DNA from: Streptomyces sp. NBC_01451
Lineage (GTDB): Bacteria; Actinomycetota; Actinomycetes; Streptomycetales; Streptomycetaceae
DNA: 64,000 bases
Assembly (NCBI RefSeq): GCF_036227485.1
Contig: NZ_CP109479.1
Span: 6,386,001 to 6,450,000, forward strand
Reading direction: 5' to 3'
Position numbers and translations under genes: made by a program. The notes beneath the pieces are model-generated. The model made no database searches, was not told the DNA's origin, and saw nothing but the letters and a program-made list of their open reading frames with translations. Shown here piece after piece: positions 38,520-46,962 of the stretch (the first letter of the stretch is position 1; every line of letters starts with the position of its first letter).

Positions 38520-39844
38520 CAGTAGTCCCCCCTCCGGTCACTGGGTCCGGCCTGGCCGGGCACCCGCGGGCCGCCGAAGTACTCGGCGGCGGCCTGCTGG
38601 TAGCGCAGCACGGCCTGCTCCGCGACCCGCAGGTCGCAGGGCGCGCTCCACAGCATGCGGCGCGCCGCGTCGTACCGCTCGATCAGCAGCGGGTCCTCCG
38701 CCAGACCGTGCCGGGCGACCTTCGCCCGGTACGCGTCGAGCCGGCCGCGCAGCTCCGCGCGGACCGCCAGCGGCTGCGTGACGGCCGTCAACGACTCGCG
38801 GGCGCGCATCAGTTCGTCCTCCGCCTTCGCCTCCAGCGACTCCAGGAGCGGCGAGAGACGATGCCACTGGGCGTGTCTGCGGTAGTCGGCGGCCGTCGCC
38901 AACTGCTCCTGCAAGGCCGTGGGCGGGCCGCTGACGGCGGGCACCTCCGACGCGGCGATCTTCGCCAGCACCTCACCGCGCGCGCTGCGCGCCTCGGCGA
39001 GGGTGCGGTCCGCGCGGGACAGCAGGTCGCGCAGCTTCACGAGCCTCGCCTCGGCGTCCTGGCGGACCGTCAGCACGGCGTCGATCTCCCGGCGTACGTC
39101 CTCCAGGGCGCGCGCCTCACGGTCGTACACCGTGGTGTCCGGACGGCCGCCGCCGGGCGCCGAACTGCCCTGCGCGGGCAGCCAGAACGCCAGCGGGTCG
39201 GAGATCACCCGCTCGCGCAGGGCCGTCAGGGTGCGGGTGATGCGCTCCAGGTCGTCGCCGGCCGGGTGCTCGCCGGGGCGTACGCCCACGGAGTGCGCCA
39301 GCTGGCGGGTGCGTTGCAGCTCCGCGGCCAGTAAATCTATCCGCGCGGGCAGGGCCGACCAGACCGCGTCGGCGGTGACGACCATGTCCAGCGAGGTCGC
39401 GTACAGCTCGTTCATCCGCTCCACCAGGGCGGCCAGCGAGTACTGGTGGCTGAGCTTCCCGGTGCCGTGCAGGGTGGCCGCGTTGGCGGTCGCCGTCGCG
39501 CTGCCCGCGACCGTGACGCACTCGCCGCGCAGCAGCTCCGTCAGCTCCACCAGGTCCTCGCGGCTGGACCAGCGGCGGCGCGAACGGATGTCACGGGCGG
39601 AGCGGTAGGTGTCCGAGTACGCGTCGAAGTACGCCCACAGCAGCGTGATCGACGCGTCGGTGGACGTCCAGCGTTCCTTGGTCGTGCCGGTGAGCTCGGC
39701 GCCTTCGAGGAGTCTGCGGCCCGCGTGGTCCTGGAGGGCGAGGAGCGAGGTCTCGATGGCCTCGTGCTCCGCGCCGAGCCGCGCCAGCGCACGGTCCACC
39801 TCGTCCCGGTCCATCACCGGCCCGGTGGCTCCCGTGACGCCCAT
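38519..39844 (-). CDS. Coiled-coil hypothetical protein of the PknG operon
   Basis: 441 residues, mostly alpha-helical and rich in Ala, Arg, Glu and Leu, with probable coiled coils. It has no signal peptide or membrane segment. I do not recognise a domain. Position between the GlnH-like and PknG genes, with a one-base overlap to pknG, points to a scaffold or adaptor in the pathway. The ATG at 39844 follows GAGGTGA; ATG at 39814 is less supported. Confidence 0.78.
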   Translation of the reverse strand: MGVTGATGPVMDRDEVDRALARLGAEHEAIETSLLALQDHAGRRLLEGAELTGTTKERWTSTDASITLLWAYFDAYSDTYRSARDIRSRRRWSSREDLVELTELLRGECVTVAGSATATANAATLHGTGKLSHQYSLAALVERMNELYATSLDMVVTADAVWSALPARIDLLAAELQRTRQLAHSVGVRPGEHPAGDDLERITRTLTALRERVISDPLAFWLPAQGSSAPGGGRPDTTVYDREARALEDVRREIDAVLTVRQDAEARLVKLRDLLSRADRTLAEARSARGEVLAKIAASEVPAVSGPPTALQEQLATAADYRRHAQWHRLSPLLESLEAKAEDELMRARESLTAVTQPLAVRAELRGRLDAYRAKVARHGLAEDPLLIERYDAARRMLWSAPCDLRVAEQAVLRYQQAAAEYFGGPRVPGQAGPSDRRGDY

Positions 39845-39903
39845 CGATCACCTCGACTACTCGTGTGGTTGGCTCGTTCGGTCGGCTTGTCGGTCGGTGA
39901 ACG

Positions 39904-40983
39904 TCACTTGTAGCGGGGCACCGGCGGCTTCGCCGACTCCGAGTCGCCGCCCAGGGTCGGCGACAGCCACTTGTCGTACGACGCCTGCCAGCCGCCGTCG
40001 TCGATGTACTGCTCCAGTATGCGATTGACCCGTGCCGCCAGGTCGTTCGCACCCTTCTTCACCGCCACGCCGTAGTAGTCGGTGGTGAACGTGTCGCCCT
40101 TCAGTTCCACCGTCGGGTCCTGTGCCGCCTGGCTCGCGGCGAGCGCGCCGTCGGTCACCACGGCGTCCACCTGGCCGAGCTGGAGCCGGACGAGGCAGTC
40201 GAGCTGGCTGGGGACGACCGTGCCGATGTCGGCGGTGGCGACCCCGGCCTTCTTCGCGGCCCGGTCCTTCTTCAGCTGTTCGAGCGCAGTGGAGCCGTCC
40301 GCCGAGCAGATCCGCTTGCCGGCGAGCGACTTGTCGTACCCCGTGATCGAGGACTTCTTGGGCGCGAGGACCTGCTGGCCGGTGAGGAAGTACGGGGCGG
40401 AGAACGCCACGTCGTCCAGGCGGGTACAAGTGATCGTCATCGTGCGGACGATCATGTCGACGCGGCCGTCCTTGATCGCCGGGATGCGCTGGTTGGTGGG
40501 GATGGCCTTGAACTTGACCGCGTCCTCGTCGCCGAGGATGTCCTTCGCGATCCGGTGGACCAGGTCGATGTCGAAGCCCTCCAGCTCCGCCGACTTGCCG
40601 CCGTTCGGATCGCGGTAGCCCCAGCGGTAGCTGTTCTGGTCGACACCGACGACGAGCCGCGGGTCCTTGCGGGCCTTGATCGCCGCGATCGTCTTCCCGT
40701 CCAGCGGGGACGGTTGCGGGCTCTGGTCCTGCGGGTTCCGGCACTCCGCCGCGGCGTTCGCCTGGATGCCCTCGGCGACCCCCTGGCCGCCCGTCTCCGG
40801 AGAGCCGCCGCCGTGCGACTGGGTCAGCGGGAGCAGCAGCGCGAAGGCCACCGCGAGGGCGCAGACGGCCGCCATCGCCCCCACACCGCCCCAGCCCCGC
40901 AGGCCGGCCCGTAGAGCCCGGAGACCGGCCCGCAGGACCTGGAGACCGGTGCGCGGACTCCGCGGAAGCCGCTGTGCGTTCAT
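39904..40983 (-). CDS. glnH: Amino-acid-binding periplasmic-type protein (GlnH-like) of the PknG pathway
   Basis: 359 residues. A hydrophobic anchor at about residues 33-60 is followed by a type II amino-acid-binding domain (SBP_bac_3), with VVGVDQNSYRWG, LEGFDIDLVHRIA and VDMIVRTMTIT characteristic of glutamate/aspartate-binding proteins. No ABC permease or ATPase genes adjoin it. In mycobacteria GlnH and GlnX sense amino acids and signal to PknG; the same three genes are here, so the role is transferred by analogy. Confidence 0.88.
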   Translation of the reverse strand: MNAQRLPRSPRTGLQVLRAGLRALRAGLRGWGGVGAMAAVCALAVAFALLLPLTQSHGGGSPETGGQGVAEGIQANAAAECRNPQDQSPQPSPLDGKTIAAIKARKDPRLVVGVDQNSYRWGYRDPNGGKSAELEGFDIDLVHRIAKDILGDEDAVKFKAIPTNQRIPAIKDGRVDMIVRTMTITCTRLDDVAFSAPYFLTGQQVLAPKKSSITGYDKSLAGKRICSADGSTALEQLKKDRAAKKAGVATADIGTVVPSQLDCLVRLQLGQVDAVVTDGALAASQAAQDPTVELKGDTFTTDYYGVAVKKGANDLAARVNRILEQYIDDGGWQASYDKWLSPTLGGDSESAKPPVPRYK

Positions 40984-41080
40984 CGTCCCGCCCCCTCTCA
41001 TCGCCCGAACTCCCTTGCCGCCGCACTCCCTTGTGCTGCTTCGAACCGCGTCCGTACTGTTCTTACCGCTTCGGACCGCA

Positions 41081-42529
41081 TCAGCGGTACTCCGACAGCC
41101 TGCGCCCGATGCCGAGCACCGCGCCCGCCGCGCCCAGCACGGCGAGGGCCGCGGCCCCCAGCGGGAGGCCGGTCATCGCGTCCCGGCCGTCCGTGGCCGA
41201 CTGCTGGAACTCCGTCTGCTCATGTCCGATCGCCGTCTTCAGCGCCTTGTCGACGTTGTCGAAGCACTCGCCGGTCGGCTTGTCGCTCTTGTCCCCTATG
41301 ACGCGGGCGAGGGCCTGCTGGAAGTCACCCGACTCGTACGCCGCCTGCGCCTCCTCGTGGCGCGACTTCCACTCCTCCATGCCGCCGACGGCCGACGCGA
41401 CCGGCTGCCTGCCCGCCTGGTCGTCGGCGAGCCGCTCGGCCTCGGTCAGCCCCTTGCCGAGCGTGCTCATGTCGCCCTCGAAGTCGTTGTCGTACGCGTC
41501 GACGACCTTGCCGTCGGCCAGTTCGACCGTCTCCGCGCCGCGCGCCACCAGCGTCAGGTTCTCGTTGCCGCGCGCCTTGAGGGAGGCGATGCGGGCGTCG
41601 TGCAGCACGTTCAGCGAACGGATGCCGTGGTCGTAGGAGTCGTTGAGCCCCGAGCGGGCGAAACTCTGCCCGGCGACCAGCCACAGCAGGACGATCGTCG
41701 CGGTGGCCGTCGCCGCCACCAGACCGTGGTTCAGCACCCGGTTCGTACGCCGGTAGTTGCGCCGCTGGGCCCAGACGAGGGCGCCGAGCACCGTGACGCC
41801 GAGACCGATCGCCGCCCACGGGTACGAGGTCGCGTCCGCGTAGTCGGAGCGCAGCCGCTGGTTCTCCTTGGCGTAGAGCTTCTCCGCCTGCGGGAGCATC
41901 TTGTCCTGCATCGTCTCGTTCGCCAGCCGCAGGTACGAGCCGCCGACGGGGAAGCCGAGCCGGTTGTTGGCGCGGGCCCGCTCGATGTAGCCCGTGTACT
42001 CCGACAGCAGCTTGTTGAGATCGGCGATGGTCGTCGCGGACTCGGAGTCCGGCTCGGAGTTGGTCGCGGCGGCGGAGAGTTTCGCGGCGGCGTTGCGGAT
42101 GTCCTCCTGGTAGCGCGCGCGGGAGGTCGCCGTCTCGTCACCGCCGGCCAGGAAGCCGCTGGAGGCGGCGGTGTTGGCGTCCGCGAGGGAGCTGTAGATG
42201 TCGGCGGCGGCCGAACTGAGGGGCTGGCTGTTGTGCAGCACGTCGTCCGCGGCGGACGAACGGTCGGTCATCTGCCACGCGGTGACGGCACCGAACGCGA
42301 CGACGAGCGCGGCGAGCAGGGCGCCGATGATCCGCAACCGCCCGGGCTCGGTGGTCGCGGCGGCCCGCAGCTGGTCGACGCCCTCGGCGAAGGCGGTGCG
42401 GCGCGGAGGCTGGGGGACACCGGGAGCAGGACCCCTGTCCGGCTGCGAGGGGATGGCGGGCAGGCCCGCCACGCCGGGCGGGTCCGGCGAGTTGGGCGCC
42501 GGTGGTGCCGCACTGCTCGTAGATGTCAC
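41081..42529 (-). CDS. glnX: GlnX-like membrane sensor
   Basis: 482 residues with four membrane helices at about 55-80, 230-250, 262-285 and 450-475, separating two extracytoplasmic helical regions. Topology and gene order (before GlnH-like and PknG) match the GlnX protein of actinobacteria. It likely transmits ligand binding by GlnH to cytoplasmic PknG. The GTG at 42529 has GGGGGAGG 5 nt upstream; a nearby in-frame ATG at 42550 lacks such a site. It is the first gene of the leftward operon. Confidence 0.82.
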   Translation of the reverse strand: MTSTSSAAPPAPNSPDPPGVAGLPAIPSQPDRGPAPGVPQPPRRTAFAEGVDQLRAAATTEPGRLRIIGALLAALVVAFGAVTAWQMTDRSSAADDVLHNSQPLSSAAADIYSSLADANTAASSGFLAGGDETATSRARYQEDIRNAAAKLSAAATNSEPDSESATTIADLNKLLSEYTGYIERARANNRLGFPVGGSYLRLANETMQDKMLPQAEKLYAKENQRLRSDYADATSYPWAAIGLGVTVLGALVWAQRRNYRRTNRVLNHGLVAATATATIVLLWLVAGQSFARSGLNDSYDHGIRSLNVLHDARIASLKARGNENLTLVARGAETVELADGKVVDAYDNDFEGDMSTLGKGLTEAERLADDQAGRQPVASAVGGMEEWKSRHEEAQAAYESGDFQQALARVIGDKSDKPTGECFDNVDKALKTAIGHEQTEFQQSATDGRDAMTGLPLGAAALAVLGAAGAVLGIGRRLSEYR

Positions 42530-42643
42530 TGTGACCTCCCCCATGGTCATCCGTCAGCGCCAGTATCGCCCCCGGCGCCGACAATCCGCACCGGCCTTGA
42601 CTGGATCTTGATCGGATCGCAGTACGGCCGCGTCGTGTCGCGG

Positions 42644-42709
42644 GGGGTGGTGTCGTGCCGGGGCGCGCTGCCATGCATTCGGACACATGCGCGCTCCCCG
42701 CACCACCCC
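42644..42709 (-). terminator. Long imperfect hairpin after csnK
   Basis: GGGGTGGTG (42644-42652) and CACCACCCC (42701-42709) form the base. Inner CGGGG-CGCGC and GCGCG-CTCCCC segments extend the stem with small bulges. It is in the 231-nt gap between csnK and glnX. It is the probable terminator of the csn operon, and the glnX promoter must lie in the rest of the gap. Confidence 0.5.
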
Positions 42710-42760
42710 TCTGCCCATGAATACGCCGGAGGAATCTGTTCGGTTCCCGTACGAAGCAGG

Positions 42761-43726
42761 TCAGACCTCGTAGAAGTGCCGTACGCGCGCGTGCACCTCC
42801 GCCGGGGCGTTCGTGTGATCCAGACCGAGCAGCGCCGCCCCCAGCACGGGCCGTGCCGTCACCACCCGGGCGAAGGCCTTGGGCGCCCGTGCGGCCAGCA
42901 GCTCGGTGATGCGGTCCGTCAGCCGGGGGTGCTGGGCCGCGAGGACACCTCCGCCCAGCAGAACGGGGGTCTCCTCTTCGAGGAGACCGAGGCGGCCCAG
43001 CGCGACCGCGGCCATGGCCACCACCTCGTCGGCCAGCCGGTCCACCAGCGCGCACGCCACCGGATCACCGTCCGCCGCCGTGGCGAACAGCACCGGTGTC
43101 AGCTCGTGGCGCCGGGCGTTGTCGACGCTCCCCAGGTGCAGGGCCTCGATCAGCGCGTACATGGAGGTGAGCCCGAAGTGGGCGGGCAGGGCGGACATCA
43201 GGGCAGTGGGGCCGCCCCGCCCGTCCTCCGCCCGCGCCGCGTGCCACATGGCCTCCTCCGCCAGGCCCCAGCCACCGCCCCAGTCGCCGGAGACCCGCCC
43301 CAGCGCGGGGAACCGGGCCGTGCGGCCGTCCGGGGTCATCCCCACGCAGTTGATGCCGGCGCCGCAGACGACGGCGACCCCGCGCGGCTCGGTGATCCCG
43401 GCCCGCAGGATCGCGAAGGTGTCGTTGCGTACGTCGACACTCGCGCCCCACGCGCGTGCGTGCAGCGCGGCGGCGAACTGCCGTTCCTCCACGGGGAAGT
43501 CGGCGTTCGCCAGACACGCCGAGACCCGGTCGACGGACGAGACCCCGGCGGCGCCGAACGCCTCGGCGACGGCGACGGCCAGCCCGGAGACCGCCGTGTC
43601 AAGACCGTCGGCCGGCGGCCGGAACCCCCCGCCCCGCGCGGTGGCCAGCACCTCCCCGTCGGCCGCGACCACCGCCACGTCGGTCTTGCTGTTGCCCGCG
43701 TCGATGGCGAGGACGTGTGCGGTCAT
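42761..43726 (-). CDS. csnK: BadF/BadG-type sugar kinase (CsnK-like)
   Basis: 321 residues of the BadF/BadG/BcrA/BcrD ATPase fold with the phosphate motif LAIDAGNSKTDVAV and the GAGINCVG, GGGWGL and LLGGGV glycine loops. The family includes N-acetylglucosamine kinases. In the chitosan locus it would phosphorylate glucosamine sugars taken up by CsnEFG. Its ATG overlaps the csnH stop (ATGA at 43723-43726). Confidence 0.88.
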   Translation of the reverse strand: MTAHVLAIDAGNSKTDVAVVAADGEVLATARGGGFRPPADGLDTAVSGLAVAVAEAFGAAGVSSVDRVSACLANADFPVEERQFAAALHARAWGASVDVRNDTFAILRAGITEPRGVAVVCGAGINCVGMTPDGRTARFPALGRVSGDWGGGWGLAEEAMWHAARAEDGRGGPTALMSALPAHFGLTSMYALIEALHLGSVDNARRHELTPVLFATAADGDPVACALVDRLADEVVAMAAVALGRLGLLEEETPVLLGGGVLAAQHPRLTDRITELLAARAPKAFARVVTARPVLGAALLGLDHTNAPAEVHARVRHFYEV

Positions 43727-44988
43727 GCCCACGCGAGATGCTCCCGGTTGTGCGCGATCAGGGTGTCGGTGAGGGTGTCGGCGTAGTCGTACTGGCCGAC
43801 GAGCGGATGCGCGAGCAGCGCCCGGAAGACCCGGTTGCGTCCGCCGTGCAGAGCGGCCTCCAGGGCCAGTTCCTCGTAGGCGGTGACGTTGGCGATCAGC
43901 CCCGCGTACAGCGGGTCGACGGCCGGGACGGCCAGCGGGGTCGCCCCCTGCCTGCCCACCGCGGCCTGCGTCTCGATGACCGCGTCGTCCGGGAGGAACG
44001 GCAGCGTTCCCCTGTTGTACGTGTTCACCACCTGGTAGGGACTGCCGCCCCCGCCCAGCAGCGACGCGGCCAGATCCACCGCCGCCTCCGAGTAGAAGGC
44101 GCCCCCGCGCTTCGCCAGCAGCTCCGGTTTCTCGTCCAGGGCCGGGTCGCCGTACATCCGCAGCAGCTCCTCCTCCATCGCGGCGACCTCGGCCGCCCGG
44201 GAGGGCTTGGTGCGCAGTTCCCGTACGACGTCGTCGTGGTCGTAGTAGTAGCGCAGGTAGTAGGAGGGGACCGTCTCCAGGCGGTCGAGGACGGAGCGCG
44301 GAAGACGGAGGTCGTCGGCGATCCGGTCGCCGTGTTCGGTGAGCAGCCGGGGGAGGACGTCCTCGCCCTCGGGGCCGCCCAGGCGGACGCCCGTCTCCCA
44401 GGTGAGGTGGTTGAGGCCCACGTGCTCCAGGTGGATGTCGGCCGGGCTCACCCCCAGCAGGGCGGCGAACTTCCGCTGGAAGCCGATCGCCACGTTGCAC
44501 AGGCCCACCGTCCTGTGGCCGGCCTCCAGCAGGGCGCGGGTGACGATGCCCACCGGGTTGGTGAAGTCGATGATCCAGGCGTCCGGGTTGGTGCGGCGGA
44601 CGCGCTCGGCGATGTCCAGGACGACCGGCACCGTGCGCAGCGCCTTGGCGAGGCCGCCCGCGCCGGTCGTCTCCTGGCCGACGCAGCCGCACTCCAGCGG
44701 CCAGGTCTCGTCCTGCTGCCGTGCCGCCTGGCCGCCGACGCGCAGCTGGAGCAGGACGGCGTCGGCGCCCTCGACGCCCTTGTCCAGGTCGTCGGTCGTG
44801 ACGATCCGCCCGGGGTGCCCCTGCTTGGCGAAGATCCGCCGGGCGAGCCCGCCGACCAGCTCCAGCCGCTCGGCGGCCGGGTCGACGAGCACCAGCTCCT
44901 CTATGGGCAGGGTGTCCCGCAACCGCGCGAAACCGTCGATGAGTTCGGGGGTGTAGGTCGATCCGCCGCCGACCACGGTGAGCTTCAC
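43723..44988 (-). CDS. csnH: GH4 6-phospho-beta-glucosidase/glucosaminidase (CsnH-like)
   Basis: 421 residues of the NAD-dependent GH4 family. The NAD-binding strand VVGGGSTYTPEL is at the N-terminus, and the Mn-binding Cys and His lie in CNVAIGF and GLNHLTW. It would cleave imported, phosphorylated glucosamine oligosaccharides intracellularly. The GTG at 44988 gives the usual VKLTVVGGG start; the ribosome binding site is weak. It follows csnG by 114 nt and overlaps csnK. Confidence 0.9.
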   Translation of the reverse strand: MKLTVVGGGSTYTPELIDGFARLRDTLPIEELVLVDPAAERLELVGGLARRIFAKQGHPGRIVTTDDLDKGVEGADAVLLQLRVGGQAARQQDETWPLECGCVGQETTGAGGLAKALRTVPVVLDIAERVRRTNPDAWIIDFTNPVGIVTRALLEAGHRTVGLCNVAIGFQRKFAALLGVSPADIHLEHVGLNHLTWETGVRLGGPEGEDVLPRLLTEHGDRIADDLRLPRSVLDRLETVPSYYLRYYYDHDDVVRELRTKPSRAAEVAAMEEELLRMYGDPALDEKPELLAKRGGAFYSEAAVDLAASLLGGGGSPYQVVNTYNRGTLPFLPDDAVIETQAAVGRQGATPLAVPAVDPLYAGLIANVTAYEELALEAALHGGRNRVFRALLAHPLVGQYDYADTLTDTLIAHNREHLAWA

Positions 44989-45102
44989 TGGGAGATACCT
45001 CGCTTCTGGACGCCGGGGACAGTGATCATTTGGCCGGGGGTCCGGCCCGCCGCGCAGCGGCAATGGGGAACAGCGCCCCCGGGGAGATGCCGCATGGAAG
45101 GA

Positions 45103-46014
45103 TCAACCCTTTACGCCGGTGAGAGTGACGCCCTCGACGAACGCCTTCTGCGCGAAGAAGAACACGAGGATCACGGGGGCCAGGACCAGCACGGTCGCGG
45201 CCATGGTGAGGTTCCAGTCGGTGTGGTGGGCGCCCTTGAAGGACTCCAGGCCGTAGGACAGGGTCCACGCGCCCGGGTTCTCGGAGGCGTAGATCTGGGG
45301 GCCGAAATAGTCGTTCCAGGCGTTGAAGAACTGGAAGAGGGCGATGGCGGCGATGCCGGGTTTCGCCATCGGCAGGATGACCTTCAGCAGGGTGCGCAGA
45401 TCGCCGCAGCCGTCCACCTTGGCCGCGTCCACGTACTCGTTGGGGATGGTCATCAGGAACTGGCGCAGCAGGAAGATCGAGAACGCGTCGCCGAACGCCA
45501 TCGGGATGATCATCGGCCACAGCGTGCCGGACAGGTCCAGCTGCTTCGCCCAGAACAGGTACATCGGGATGACGACCACCTGCGGAGGCAGCATCATCAT
45601 CGAGATCACCAGCATGAGCGTCAGGTTCCGGCCCCGGAAGCGGAACTTGGCCAGCGCGTACGCCACGGGCACGGACGACAGGACGGTCAGGACGGTCCCC
45701 AGTCCGGCGTAGATCAGGGTGTTCTTCCACCAGGTGAGGAAGCCGGGGGTGTCGAAGACCTTGCGGTAGTTGGACCATTCCCAGGTGTGCGGGATCAGGT
45801 CCCGGCTGAGTGCCTGCGAGTCGCTCATCAGCGAGGTCAGCAACACGAACACGAAGGGCAGGGTGAAGAAGAGGGCCGCCGCGACGCCGAGGGAGTGGAC
45901 CGCGATCCATTCCAGCAGCGCCCTGCGGCGGGCCGTGCGCTCGGCGGGCGAGGGTGCGGCCGGGGTCTTCGACTCCGCGGGGCGTTCCAGTACTTGGGCC
46001 ATGTCCTGGGCCAT
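45103..46014 (-). CDS. csnG: Carbohydrate ABC transporter permease (CsnG-like)
   Basis: 303 residues, MalG type, six membrane helices and an EAA-loop motif in YVDAAKVDGCG. The ATG at 46014 follows AGGTGA closely. A GTG at 46023 would overlap the csnF stop by 8 nt and is also possible. It forms the inner membrane channel with csnF. The shared ATPase is not encoded here and is probably a genomic MsiK, as usual for Streptomyces sugar importers. Confidence 0.9.
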   Translation of the reverse strand: MAQDMAQVLERPAESKTPAAPSPAERTARRRALLEWIAVHSLGVAAALFFTLPFVFVLLTSLMSDSQALSRDLIPHTWEWSNYRKVFDTPGFLTWWKNTLIYAGLGTVLTVLSSVPVAYALAKFRFRGRNLTLMLVISMMMLPPQVVVIPMYLFWAKQLDLSGTLWPMIIPMAFGDAFSIFLLRQFLMTIPNEYVDAAKVDGCGDLRTLLKVILPMAKPGIAAIALFQFFNAWNDYFGPQIYASENPGAWTLSYGLESFKGAHHTDWNLTMAATVLVLAPVILVFFFAQKAFVEGVTLTGVKG

Positions 46015-46015
46015 G

Positions 46016-46960
46016 TCAGTCACCTGCCTGGATGAGACCGCCCCGGCGCCGCATCAACAGCGCGGTGAACGCCATCGACAGGGCGAACAGCACCAGGGCG
46101 ACGACACAGGCGGAGCCGTAGTCGAAGCGCTGGAAGCCGAGGTTGTAGACGAGTTGGGGGAGGGTGAGGGTGGAGTACTCGGGGTAGCCGGGTTGGAAAC
46201 TGGTGCCCGCGCCCTGGATCACGCCCGAGGCGACCTTTCCGGCGACCAGTGGCTGTGTGTAGTACTGCATCGCCCCGATGACGCCGGTGACGACGGCGAA
46301 CATGATGATCGGCGAGATGTTCGGCAGCGTGACGTACCGGAACCGCTGCCAGGGCGTCGCGCCGTCCAGCTCGGCCGCCTCGTACTGCTCCCTCGGTACG
46401 TCGAGCAGCGCCGCCATGAAGATCACCATCAGGTCGCCGACGCCCCACAGGGCCAGCATGGTGAGCGCCGGCTTGGACCAGTTCGGGTCGTTGAACCAGC
46501 CCGGGGCCGGGATGCCGATGCTCTCCAGCATGGAGTTGACCGGTCCCGTACCGGGGTTGAGGAGGAACGCGAACGCCATGGTCGCGGCGACCGGCGGGGC
46601 GAGGTAGGGCAGGTAGAAGAGGGTGCGGAAGACACCCGTACCCGTCTTGATCTTCGTGATGAGCATGCCGATCCCGAGTCCGAACAGGACACGGAGGGTC
46701 ACCATGATCACGACCAGCCACAGGGTGTTGCGCAGGGCGGGCCAGAAGAAGGGGTAGGACTCGAAGACGTACTTCCAGTTCTTCGTCCCGCTCCAGGTCG
46801 GCGGCCTGAAGCCGTCGTAGTGCATGAACGAGAAGTAGACCGTCGAGATCATCGGGTACGCGAAGAAGACCGTGAAACCGATCAGCCAGGGCGAGAGGAA
46901 GGCGAGGGTGCGCAGCCGCGAACGGCGGTGTTTCGCCTTCAGGGTGTAGGTGGCGGCCAT
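46016..46960 (-). CDS. csnF: Carbohydrate ABC transporter permease (CsnF-like)
   Basis: 314 residues, MalF type, with six membrane helices and the EAA motif YEAAELDGATPWQRF. It starts at ATG 46960, two bases after the csnE stop, so the binding protein and permease are translationally linked. Confidence 0.9.
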   Translation of the reverse strand: MAATYTLKAKHRRSRLRTLAFLSPWLIGFTVFFAYPMISTVYFSFMHYDGFRPPTWSGTKNWKYVFESYPFFWPALRNTLWLVVIMVTLRVLFGLGIGMLITKIKTGTGVFRTLFYLPYLAPPVAATMAFAFLLNPGTGPVNSMLESIGIPAPGWFNDPNWSKPALTMLALWGVGDLMVIFMAALLDVPREQYEAAELDGATPWQRFRYVTLPNISPIIMFAVVTGVIGAMQYYTQPLVAGKVASGVIQGAGTSFQPGYPEYSTLTLPQLVYNLGFQRFDYGSACVVALVLFALSMAFTALLMRRRGGLIQAGD

Positions 46961-46962
46961 GG

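Noticed and set aside
34371..38525. 1384-residue plus-strand ORF opposite pknG and the phosphatase
   Set aside because: It has no ribosome binding site or domains, and the minus-strand genes carry clear catalytic motifs.
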